Source of the DNA: Meandrina meandrites
Lineage: Eukaryota; Cnidaria; Anthozoa; Scleractinia; Meandrinidae
Direction of reading: 5' to 3'
Assembly: GCA_963693305.1 (NCBI GenBank)
Contig: OY855913.1
Location: forward strand, 11,355,201 to 11,419,200
DNA: 64,000 bases
The translations under genes and the position numbers were made by a program. Every line of letters begins with the position of its first letter. Position 1 is the stretch's first letter. This document shows positions 35,183 to 46,852 of this stretch, piece by piece. The notes beneath the pieces are model-generated. The model saw nothing but the letters and a program-made list of their open reading frames with translations. It was not told where the DNA came from and made no database searches.

Positions 35183-36952
35183 TATATTAAGCCAGGAGGA
35201 CTTCTGTTATTGTATTTTGCATTCATAATAAATTTCAAATAGCAAACAATTCAAGTCTCCCTCGAGATCAAGAAGCAGTTTTATTAAATGTTTTATTGTT
35301 CTGTACATTAAAACCATTATTATTATTATTCAATATCTGCACTATTTAGATTTTTTAGACGATCAACATAATATAGATAAGAAGAATGTAGAAGCATCCG
35401 ACCAGTCACAACACATAGTGCATGCTACAAGTAAATTAAATTTCTGTAAATTTATTCAATATTTCCTTGCTGTACTTCATATATTATACAGGCCTCGTGA
35501 TTCACAGTTTAAGTTATAATTTTGGTAGAAGTTTATGAAGTGACTGGGGTTATATTATTAATTAAGAAAGTAGTCTGTGCATCTGTACGTTTGAATCTGA
35601 TATAAGTCCGAGGCAATACACCTGTCTACAGCGTTTATTTCATAAGCGACTTTACCTCTAGCTCCAGTGTAGCTTTCTCCCAAAGGATTTCACTTTAGTG
35701 CCTTGCCAAACGGCTTTCTTTCCAAGTTGGCAATAGTTGGTGCAGCGCCAGGTCTCATTCGAAGTTTTTGGAACGCAAACTCGGACAACAGTGCAGAATT
35801 CTGCTCGAAGCTTTCAGAGAAAAATATGGCGGATGATAATGACATGCAGTTGGCGTAAAATCCCCGGTAAAATCCTCTTCTTTTTTCTTTCTAAACCATC
35901 CTTACATCGCTCCTCGTCTTTTAGAGGACATTTCGAATGTTACAATGGCTTAATCGGGATTTTAAATATTGAAACAACCCAATAGAAAATCAAAACAACA
36001 ACACTTGGTTGACCTTGGTTATGCTTTCGTTCTTATTGCGCGAGGAAGCTCACCACATATGACGTCACAAGATCCATTTACGACAATTTTCCGAAGTTTT
36101 GCCGAACCGTTCCGTTTGTGAAGCGAAGAAAAAGAGCTGTTTTCAACGTCGAAAATCTCGGCGACGTTTTAACCAAATCGTTTAAAACTTCGGATTATGA
36201 TTATTGTAGGTATTTTCTTTCATTTTAACTTAAAATGGGTCTAAAATAAAATTTGGCCAAATTTCGTTGCATTTGACCTTTAAGAATACAAGAATTACGT
36301 TCGCTTTTCAACAAAATGTCAAAACTATTCTTGGTTTTCATGTTACGTCATAAAATTCTGAAATCAAAATTTAATAGGCCTGCTAAACTTTTGATATCAC
36401 TAGGTGTAAGATAAACTAAAAATATATCTTTTCGCAAATTTCCAGCTTGGTTGTGCCCTTCGTTTTAAAACCAGAGCATTTTGAATATTTGAGTTCTCCG
36501 CCGTATGTGATATCAGGCTGAAAGCCGTGACAAAGTTGTTTTGATTCAAAAAAAGCCTTTCCTTTCCATTTTTGCAGATCGAACATTCCCAATGTACTAA
36601 GTGCTGTTTATGTGAAAGTGTAATAGATCATGAGCCAAAAGTAGTCGCTATTAATAGAAAAATTAAGTTCCAGTTGGTTTCTCTGACTCACGGCGGCCAT
36701 GTTTGTGCCCCTCGGAAGGACACAAGTATGGCGTCTCCATACTGAGCTTTATAAATTTGCGTGGAAAGTTTCGGCGAATAACTCGCAAACGGTGCACCGC
36801 ACAGACCTGAGATTTGGACAAATCGTTTATCTATTTATCTTCTCAAACTCATTAATAATTCATTAAATTAACTTCCAATCACGAGATGTATACCACATCA
36901 CGTGCATGCATTTGGATACCCAATGAAAAACAGTATACCAATCTCCAGTGAG

Positions 36953-37387
36953 AGTGGTATACAGCTATTTCGAGAAACGTTGTCGGAAAAAAACACAAAA
37001 CTGCACAAGCCAATCCCGAAAGATAGTATGGGTAGACGCATTGAGCTACTGCACGTGTTTAATACTAATGAGATATGACAACAAAATGAGCGCGAATTTC
37101 AGGTTTTCTTTCTTTTCAGACACGTAGAAACAAACTACGTTTAGCCCCTCTGAACTTTAGAAGAATTTTCCTCACTCAAAGACATGCGACAGTAAAAGTA
37201 AAGCTACAGATATAGGCATCCTGAGAGGAAAACCAAATTTTCCACGTGCAAAACAACAAACTTGTAAATTTCCTTTCGGCCAATATGCAAAATTCGGGTG
37301 AATACCCAGACCACCTTTCGGTCTTGTCGTGTACACTTTGATGTTTTTTTTTTCCGACAACATTTCTCGAAATAGCTGTATACCACT
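36953..37387. mobile_element. 435-bp MITE with AGTGGTATACAGC termini
   Basis: The ends AGTGGTATACAGCTATTTCG AGAAA and the reverse complement of 37346-37387 match over about 40 bp with one difference. It is inserted in the right arm of the composite element. Confidence 0.85.
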
Positions 37388-37978
37388 ACGTTATGCACAT
37401 CGACAACTTGCACAAAACAATGAATATTTATTAGTCCGTAGTAACCTTGAAATTTTTTAACAATACAACGCATGAAATCCGAAATAGTACAACAATTCCT
37501 TTAATCAAGATAGCGTCGGATACTAAATACTATTACATGAATTGTTTTTGGTGGATACATCTCTTCGTTCTTTTTGCTCTACTTCAATGACAAATTTGCT
37601 TTGGCAACAATTCAGAGAGTCGAATGCTTCGAAACCTAATGCAAATTGTAATCTCTAAACGGGCCTCCTGAAAGAATGGAAATTTTTCTCCACCTGAGTT
37701 CTTCGCCATTGTTTAAAAACGTTAACACGTATTTGTTTTTATACCTTGTTGACGGGGAATACGGCTTTCTTGACTTAATTCTCTTCCTCGTAAACCATTT
37801 TCGGTTCCTAAACTACGCCGCTCCTTCCTCGCTCATGGCTGGGACGCTAATGAATCATGCATGCAATCGCGTTCTCACAGAAAAGGGCAAAAATTTGACA
37901 CTGCATAATTTCTTATTGTTTCATTTGACAAAACATGTCACTGCATAATTTCCTATTGTTGCATTTGAGAAGTTATTT

Positions 37979-38110
37979 CCAAAACTCGAGCTCGTGTTTC
38001 ATCGTGGTATCCAAACACCTCGCAACAATAAAAGCACTCGGCCTACGGCCTCGTGTTTTCATTTGTTTCTCGGTGTTTGGATACCCCGATGAAACACTCG
38101 CTCTCGTTTT
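37979..38110. mobile_element. Short palindromic element (hairpin)
   Basis: CGTGTTTCATCGTGGTATCC AAACACC is repeated in inverted form as GGTGTTTGGATACCCCGATG AAACACT, with a CTCGGCCTACGGCCTCG centre and matching CCAAAACTCGAGCTCG / CTCTCGTTTTGG outer ends. Confidence 0.75.
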
Positions 38111-38632
38111 GGGAATAGTACTTCTATAATATCTGAAATTCATAGCTTCTGTCGTTGAATGGTTTCGATTTTATTATTTTATTGCGTGACAGTGAAAACC
38201 ACCAATACCCGTGATGAGGTGAAGTTTATATGAGAGTTGAGGGCGTGGTCAATTGTCACATGACAGCTGGATATTCATAGAAACAGCGTAAAAAATGTCA
38301 GAAATTCTCAAATTCATCTTAAGAGTACACTAATAACACTTTGAAATACTTTCTGGATTTATTTAAGTTAAAATTGCTAAAGGAAAGAAAACTCCTTTTT
38401 TGGACAAAAACGTCATTATGAAATACCCTAAAACACCATCTTAACACGTCAAGAATTGAGCTTGGCAACAATGATTTTCGAAATCAACGTACTCAAATTA
38501 GTAGAAATAGCTATGTTGCCAAAAAATCAGACAAAAATGCCCGTGGCTCCTGTGTACCCGACTAGTACGGCTCAGCCGGGATTTGATTCAAACGCCGATC
38601 TTCACATGAGTCGATTCAAATGTATAAATTAT

Positions 38633-39075
38633 TAAAGAATCTGACCCACCTTCTTTGTATTGCGCGCCTGTTGTTGTTTACGAGCGCGGAGGCCCACAAA
38701 AACTATCGTTTCACGATAACGCGTCTTTCAAAAACAGCGATCGTTCGAAGACAAAAAACTGAAGAGAAGCTATAAGAAGCGATAAGACTTGTTTCTAGCA
38801 TTCACATTGCGATACAAACAGATTTCTCACCTTTGTCAATCCGCCATTTTTTGGGCCCCCAAAAAAGCCAGTGATAGCCACCGAGAAGTAAAATCTGTTT
38901 CCATCGCAATGTGAATGCTAGCAAAAAGTCTTATCTCTTCTATTCAGTTTGTTATATTCGAACGATCGCTGTTTTTGAAGGAAGCGTCATCATGTTACAT
39001 TAGTTTTTGTGGTCCTCCGGGCTCGTAAACAACAACAGGGCGCGCAATGCAAAGTGGGTGGGTCAGATTCCTTAA
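38633..39075. mobile_element. 443-bp foldback element, TTAA at both ends
   Basis: The inverted arms are about 200 bp each. Shared blocks are GAATCTGACCCACC, TTGTTGTTTACGAGC, AACAGCGATCGTTCGAA and TAGCATTCACATTGCGAT. It begins TTAAAGAATC and ends GATTCCTTAA. Confidence 0.88.
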
Positions 39076-39350
39076 AATTTATTTTAAGTTCGGCTGAATT
39101 AATCTCAGCGACTGAATCAATTCAACCGATCTAAAGAATTTAGGTCGTTCCAAAATGGGCCAGAAATTCCCAACATTTTTAAATCGGACTTCTCAAGGGT
39201 TGCATAACAACAACGATAGATATAGATTCTTCCAAAAGTTGCTGACCACCCACCGAAGTGCACAAACCATACCCACATTTCACACCAAAACGGCTCGAAA
39301 ACCATACTATTTGGGGCCACACATGCCTATATGGCTTATATAAGGAAGTA

Positions 39351-39365
39351 CCCCCCCCCCCCCCC
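39351..39365 (+). repeat. C15 homopolymer
   Basis: C run in the gap downstream of TRIM37. Confidence 0.9.
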
Positions 39366-40383
39366 TCCCACGTGGTTTATATTCTTTTATTCTTGTATGC
39401 AAGATACATACAAGATAAAATACCACATGGTAAAACTCTCCAAACATAACAGTATAAAACTCAAAACATGTCCTGCCCTGCGCATACTTTAACGACGTAG
39501 AATGCAAAGCAAGTTTTACACGAGGGAGATTACAATCGCAACAGCTATATCTTTGGACTTTTTCACACAGCACATGATTTTACCAGCAAAATACTAAGCA
39601 CTGTTGGAGCATGTTTGAAAACCCAAAGACAAATAATCAGGGAGTGAAAATTAAACAAATCAATGTGAACAGAAAATGCACAAGTTTGAACAAGAAAATG
39701 GAGCGAATGTTCAGTTTGCGTCAGTTGCGATTGTCTTACTTTTTGCCCTAATGTATCTAACTTGAGTCTCTGAAGATGATTGGAACAACATTATTTTAAC
39801 AAGGATATAACAGCAATCAACTATAATAATTTATTAATCTGTCGGAGAATCACTTTAAACTCTCAAAATATATTCTTGCTGCGCTCCGGATTAGCATTTA
39901 ACATTATTCACAGAATTATTTACAGTCATTTAAAGGTTTCATTTGCTACATACGGTGGCTAATCATTCTTGGAGAAAGAATTATTTTAACATCCCATAGT
40001 GGGTTGAAAGAAACAAGAGTAGGGTTAGACACTTGAAATGTTTGACTGGTATTCTGAAGTCGAGAATTATACCAGCAATAAGCACTTGGATAACAGATTG
40101 CTTTCGAGTCAAAACTAAGCAAAAACTACTGCGACACTGACTGCAAGGAACCACATCCTTCCAAAAAATAAAATAAATAAAAATATAACGATAAATGTCG
40201 AGATAGTTGCACTAATACATCAAATATAACTTATCGGGGCACAGCTATATATTATTTCCTTATAAATAAATGATACATCTCTTAATTTCAAATCATGTCA
40301 GTACATGTGACGGATCTCGACTTGCAAGATGGGGGCCCGAATTGAGAGAGTACATCACTTTGTCACTGAAATACTGAGTCTCT

Positions 40384-40404
40384 CCCCCCCCCCCCCCCCC
40401 CCCC
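40384..40404 (+). repeat. C21 homopolymer just beyond the TRIM37 stop
   Basis: About 90 bp past the TRIM37 stop codon on the coding (minus) strand it reads as G21, so it would lie in the TRIM37 3' UTR. Confidence 0.9.
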
Positions 40405-40494
40405 GGATCCGCTACTATGTACATCATTCAAGTAAACTCATTACAATAATTTATGTGTACAATTATCAAGGCACTCGTAATTAATGCGGCTGCG

Positions 40495-43400
40495 TTAGTT
40501 CTCAGTATTTCCTCTATCTTCTTCTGCACTGCTGTCATTTAGCTGAGGACTGGAGCCACCTGTGCAAGGAAGAGAAAAAAACAAAATAAATAGTCGGTTT
40601 AAAGTACGTTTGTAATATGTGTCACTAACTTGATTAATAACTTTCTTTAACAAGCTTAACATATACCATCATTTCTTTCCACAAAATCTGGTGCGCGGAA
40701 AGTCATGGGTTCGACTCCTGCTGGAAGAACTCAGTAGATCGTGACACTGGCTTAACACTACGTACTGTGTGCACACAAGCCCACCATTCTCGTCCCCAGA
40801 GGCCGCGATCCTTCTGGCCTGCGACAGGAATCGAGACCTCTGGGGACAAGAATGACAAGCCCTCGGGACTAAACGTTTTAGTGTACCACATAAAGCCTAA
40901 TGGTTAGAGCGCTAGATTCCGGATCGGGCGGTCTGGGTTCAAGCCCTGGCCGGGGTCATAATTGTGTTCTTGGCCAAGACACTTTACTCTCACGGTGCCT
41001 CTCTCCCCTGAAGGGTATAAATGGGTACCGGCGAATTTAATGCTGGGGGTAACCCTGCAATGGACTGGCATCCCATCCAGGGAGGAGTAGTCGCTCCATG
41101 CTACTGAAACCAGGATACACTCCGGCCTGATGGGCCACTAGGCTTGAACACAGACTTTATCTTACATGAAGTAGGCAATAAGCTGTGTATTGTACCTGTA
41201 CTCCCTGGTGTGGGACTGTTCTCAAGCTCTCTGCTGCTGTTACTGCCAGTTGGCGAGCTCCTTTTTCTGTTCATTACTATGGGGGGAGGGGTAGTTGGTG
41301 AGTTGGCAGTGTGCACATCAGGGATGTCGTCATGGCTGATGTGTACCAAGTGATATTCGTCTTCTGATGAGTGTAATGCACTGAGTGATGGCATGAAACC
41401 GTTATCTGAACTGCCATCAGATGAAGAAGGATCCACTTTGCAGTGGACTGAAAAAAAAAGAAAATATTGTGAAAGTGCTTCACTGTATTTTTAACAATCA
41501 CTTTTCGGTTGAAGTTGATCTTAATTTTCGAAAACAAGGATAATTTAGGGCGCGTTCGTTTGGGATCAATCCGGTATAAGAATAATTGGAATAATGCAAG
41601 TTTAACTTAGCGTTCGTTTGGATGCTCTTCCTACTCCGGAATACTCGGATTTCCAATCCGGCTATTCTGCTCCCAGGAGCAGAATAGCCAGAATATATTC
41701 CAGAATATATTCCTATTCCAGAATATTCCCAAACGAACGCGCCCTTAATAATTTGAAAACAAATTTCGCATTATCAGCGTGTCAGAGGAAAGCGCAAATA
41801 TTTACATTTGCGCATGAAGTGTAAATTTCGGAAGGGATAAATAATGACTTGAAATGCTTGATTTGTTCCCCTCTATATGTACAGCTTCCTTCAACTTTAG
41901 CTGATAGTGCGTAGGAGCCGAGACAAGAATTTAAAAGCACTCTCTTTAGTTTGGGAGATCGCTTTGAGGACGAAATGATTTGATTTTCAATCAAGAGAAA
42001 AATTATTTCTCTTAAAGTTTTACTTTTGAAAATACAAAGAAAACACATGTCAGAAACCTTATCATTAAGCAAGACCTTGAATCATTCCAATTGATTCTAT
42101 GTATTTCAGTAGGTTACCTTGTGCTGGAACAACGTGAGAAGTGCTTAAAGACTGTAAGAGTTCTTCCTCAGTTGCAGAGTACCTCATTCTGTACGTTTTG
42201 TTAATTGTCGAGGCACGTTTAAGGTCTGACAGTAATTGAGAACTTAACTGAAGACCTGTAAAAAATAAAAACAAAAACAAAATAAAAGCAATTAGACACC
42301 GTATGGATTACACATGACGAGAATTAAAACTCAATTACTTGAGAGTACCTTCGCTTCCAACTGCGGAGTGTGAAGTGTTTGCTCTGTGCACTTTTCGTTT
42401 AGTGTCTTTCGGCCGGGAACTGAAACAATTAACATCAAAATCGAGTTACCAAAAACGCAAGCGATTGTTTGAAATGTATGTCGTGAAGGTATTAATCTGT
42501 GGCACATAATATCATTATGATGATAAGGTTGTCGGCTCTTCTCTCAAAAAAGCAAAAAAAATTATGTTGGTATGTAAAGTTGTTTACCGTGGAACATCTG
42601 TGTCCATTTCTGGCAAGTGATGGGGTGCTGAGAGGTCCGGTTCAGGGCTGCCACACCCATCATCATGGTCAGGAGGGATGTTACATGTTGCCCCTGGCAC
42701 TGTCACCCCTGAGCTCACACAAATACTAGCAGCAGCACCTAATGATAAAAACCATGACTAACATAAATAAACAACATTAAGGTGGTAAAGCCATCCCAAA
42801 TGTCCACATCATAGAGGTAAAGTTTATATTTAACACAAAATGACTGGTCCCGAGGAAAAAAGTGAATTTTGTTTCCCAGAAATCTCAATGTTTCCCAAGA
42901 CTAATGAATGTTCGCTTCTTCGCCGGTGAAGAAAAGTAGAGCTATGTAGTAAAGAGTTTTGTCCACACTATCACAGAAGTAAAGTTTACGAATTCAATCA
43001 TCTAAGTGTTTTGATCTTGAGTCCATGTTATTTTCGTGCAAGGGCAAAGTATCTGCCTTCCGCTTCACACATTTAGATATTAATATTAAAAAAATACCGC
43101 TAATAATTAAAACATAAACAAATAAGCGCTATGACCCTAATAAGAATCCTGTCTCCACTAAGCACCACCCAAAATAAAATAAGCGCCCCGAATGCTATAA
43201 ATCAAATCATTTTCCTCTGTCATTCACAGTAAAAGGCAATACCATGAGATGCCTTTATGCCATTCAGTGTAAAGCTGTGAGGTCATTTAACAGTGCTGCA
43301 TAAGACCATACCTGGTTTCTTTGGTGAAGTACGGTTTTTACCATCACCAGTGCCATCTAAGCTGGGTAGTGAAGCACCTCTACGATGAGGCCTGACATTG

Positions 43401-43512
43401 CCTGCTCCAGATCTTGACGCCTTAGGATTACTTCCATTCGACAGAGATTCTACACACACAAAACAACAGCTATTATACAGCCACTGCAGTTTACACACTA
43501 TTAAAGAACCTC

Positions 43513-43568
<56 letters not shown>

Positions 43569-46500
43569 AAAAAGTCTTTATTCATAGTTTTAAATCAAAC
43601 GTTAAAACTTACAAAGTCATTATAAATTAAGATGGAACTAGCTAGCTATTTAGAATAAAAAAAGACATCTATTTACAAAGCACTTCTTAAACCTTTCTGT
43701 GTTAACACGTGGGATCTGGTAAGGATGCGACCTACCGCGTAGAGCCCGGTTCTTAAGTGGGGGGAGAAGATCCTGCAAGGGATGTGAGGAAGTACCCACA
43801 ACACTTTTCCAGAGCCTCACATCTCTGTCTTTGACAAACTGTTGAATCGATGATTCATGTAGAATATACCCAAATCGAAAGGCCCTTCTCAATAGTCTAT
43901 CAATCTGAATAAGGTATTTGGTATAAGCAGCAACACCCCAAACTCTAATACAGTAGGTAAAAAGTGACATAATGAGGCAATTGAAGAGGTAATCAAGATC
44001 AGATACACTATAACCATTTCTTTTACACACTCTAAGGATATGCATACGTTTTAGAGCTCTTTTCATTAAATCATCAAAATGCTTATCCCAGTTGGTAGGA
44101 CTATCCTGGAAAGTTACTCCTAAAAGCTTCAAATATGACACACGTTCAATGGTAACAATTGGCTCAGGAGGGGGTAAAGTCGTTCTTCCTCTTATGACTA
44201 GTTCCTTGGTCTTACTTAAAGTAAGTTTCATCAAATTCTCCTCTGCCCAGACTTTGATGTTCTCTACCTCCTCAGAGGCATTATCATTGACATTAGGCCC
44301 AACGGGTATGCTACATGTAATGTCATCAGCATATTTAGTCATTAAGGTATTCTGGGAGGTGGGTCTTATATCATTAACCATGATGGTAAAAAGTACAGGC
44401 CCCAGAACGGTGCCTTGGGGCACACCTGGATTGACAGGCAAAAATGGGGTCTTCCGTAGGTTTACCATACAAAACAGTTGCAATAGGTCGCTGTGAATTC
44501 GGAAAGCTTGTCGAACAAATTTTTCTCATCGTTAATTCTGGCTAAACAGATAAAACGAAGGTTTTGGGATCTACTAAGAACTAACGAAAATACAATCAAT
44601 TTCATGGCACAGCAATAAATCCCCAACGAAAAAGGAAACAACACTTTACACAAAGTTAAGAATAAAACAAATCTAGTGGATGACACAAAAATTCCGTAAA
44701 TTGCTAACATGTGCTAAGTATTGACCTGTAGATGTATGGCAGAAAAGAAATGGCTTCAAAGAACGGTAGACTATAGGATTCTTAAGTGAAAACAGAAGAT
44801 AAAATTACCTTCCAAGGCTTTAGCACTGTCAAGGGAAGCTGTGGCGGCCTTGTGAGCTTCTGCGCGCGTTAAACAACTCTGCAATCTTTCTAACATACTG
44901 CTGGTTTTCTCCAGGCGAGCTTTCTTTTTGATCCGATCTTTGTGTTTGTCCTTGGCAGATTCATCTCCTCGCTTCGGCCATTCCACCAATGTAACATACC
45001 TCCTGGACACTCCAGGTGCATTCCAGCGCGACCCTCTGGGGCCTCTGTTGTCGAACTTAAGCAGATTAAGAAGTGCTCTTTCTTCTGCGTCAATAAGAGA
45101 GTTTTGATTGTTCGGTAGACAGTTGGCACAGCTTGTTTGAGATGACAATACCTCTGGCTTGGGTTCTACCTCTTCTCGTTGCTCAGTCATGCTGTTAATA
45201 TCAAAGAATTCCAATTCAACATCCTCCACATCCCAAGCCTCTTGTTCCTTCTGTTGAGCAGCTGCTTGTTCTTCCTGTGGACTCGCTGAACACGTAACAA
45301 GATCTTGCAAAGCTTCTTCCTCCAGAGTATCATCTGAAACAATAAATCAACACATGAAGCCTTCAATGCCGGTACTCACTGGTTGATTGGTCGTCATCAC
45401 GTCTTAAAAGACCCACAGATTAAAACATCTTGATTGTTCTGCCATGGCAAGGCCTGGCCCTGCCATTCTTACACCTCGTTGTCAATCAACCACCAAAGCA
45501 TGAACAACTAACATACTGCCCGCTTTCTTGTTAGACTGTAACTGAGAAATTTGTTATTTTTTCAAGAATGTTTTGTCCGTTTAAAATATGAGAAACATTA
45601 ATTTGCGGTACCATTAACTTGGAACTTAGGTGCATTAAGAATAAGGCAGTGAATGTGTTGCTGTTGGACGTCCAGGCTGTAATAGTTAAATATGAACTCC
45701 AAACTGTTTGTGTACGGACAAACTTGTCGTAACAAGAAATTACGAGGATTAAAACATGCAAGGAATCAACAGTAACCTGTACTCAACAGGTAGAGCATCT
45801 CACGAGCTTCTAAAATACCAAAACTGATGAATATAATAAGGCTTAGCTGTTTGATTACCGCACCCTACACTGCTACTCATGTCGCACATTACTGATGCAC
45901 CTCTTAAGGATTCCTCCTCAGCTCCCTCTGGTTCTGATGTCTCGTCTTCAGCCTCTGCCCTTCCTTCCACTTCATTCTCCTCCTCACCGCTGTCAGCACC
46001 ACTTTCCTCCTCATCTTCTTCTGCATTATCATCTTCTTCATTCATGTCTCCTTCAACTATCTCTTCTCCTTCTTCTGATGCTGGAAGAATTGGCCCTGAA
46101 ACAACATCTCTGTTAGTAATGACTGTCTACGTGGAATCTGAACAACGCATCCTGCGTGTTAGCTATGCTATGCCAATGAAGGTAATAAGGCAGATTCATC
46201 GTTTTTTGGTGGGTTATGTAGACTGAAAGGTAAAGGTTCCAAGTGACTATGAATACAGCTTCACACTTGGCAACAATAGGCTCTAAGTGTTGTTGCCAGG
46301 TTCCAAAGGTTTACATCTCAATTCTTTTTTTCTGCTATTGCTGTAAAGTTTAGAGTAGACTAGAGGTCCTGAAGTATGTTTTGTCGAAACCCGCAGAATG
46401 TTTGACTGTCAAGAGTTAAGCTCGTCCAGCAACATGCTGAAAGGCCCTTTTCCCTTTGATTAATAGAGAATCATGTATACAAATAACAATGAAACAACCG

Positions 46501-46852
46501 AGAGTTTGAATGAAAATAGGATCTCCGGATCGACCAGTGGGAAAGACCCCAAGTAGAACAGGCAGTGTATCCCTTACCATCTAGAAACAACTATCAACTG
46601 CAAAATACCTGAAGCAGTTTCTACATCAATTGCAGTGTGTACTGTAGCACGTGGCCTGCTGGTCTGTGCCTGCCTTATCATCACCTGGGCATCACTGTGT
46701 TGCTTGGTTACCAAATGATCATTATCATCCTCCATGTTATCTAACGATTGTTCCAGTAGAGACACATGACTCATGTCTGACACGCTGCCTGCGGCTGCTG
46801 CTGCTGCTGTAGGAGTCGGTGCATGGTTCCTGGACAGCTCAATGGCAAGTCG
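40495..46852 (-). CDS. TRIM37: TRIM37 low-complexity C-terminal tail exons
   Basis: Nine exons encode a poorly conserved tail. A poly-Ala stretch (PTAAAAAAG) in 46609-46852 comes first, then an acidic block in 45859-46095 (about 45 of 78 residues Asp/Glu). Exon 44809-45333 (525 bp) is basic near its end with a helical [12 protein letters not shown] segment. Ser/Pro-rich exons follow, ending [13 protein letters not shown]. The acidic-then-serine layout is that of vertebrate TRIM37 although residues differ. A LINE is inserted in the intron before 43312-43449. Confidence 0.9.

Larger units (their letters stand above)
28856..38610. mobile_element. Composite ~9.8-kb inverted repeat (large foldback element, broken by later insertions)
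   Basis: The left arm 28856-29165 matches the reverse complement of about 38205-38610 over blocks such as GTCGGGTACACAGGAGC, AAGTTAAATAAAT, GAATTTCTGACA...TTTTTACGCTGTTTCT and ATCACGGGTAT. The next left block 29108-29165 (TAGTTTTGACATTTTGTTGA) matches 36288-36345 reversed. A further left block 30773-31015 (AAAGGTCAAATGCAACGAAA, TGACGTCAC...GTGGTGAGCTT) matches about 36045-36287 reversed. On the right, the second and third blocks are contiguous. On the left they are split by about 1.6 kb, and the right arm is split by about 1.85 kb, so both arms gained insertions. Confidence 0.7.
28318..40494. other. Repeat-filled gap between gene 2 and TRIM37 (convergent 3' ends)
   Basis: I find no splice-consistent host exon in these 12 kb. 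The space is largely one composite inverted-repeat structure (28856 to about 38610) with MITEs, a LINE fragment and transposon gene relics inside it, followed by a separate foldback (38633-39075). From 39076 to 40494 the sequence is AT-rich with C runs and no recognised element; it should include the 3' UTR of TRIM37. Confidence 0.6.

Noticed and set aside
44092..44496. 134-aa plus ORF
   Set aside because: Antisense shadow of the LINE reverse transcriptase on the minus strand.
45879..46226. 115-aa and 73-aa plus ORFs rich in Ser/Leu/Pro
   Set aside because: They are the antisense reading of the acidic TRIM37 exon 45859-46095.
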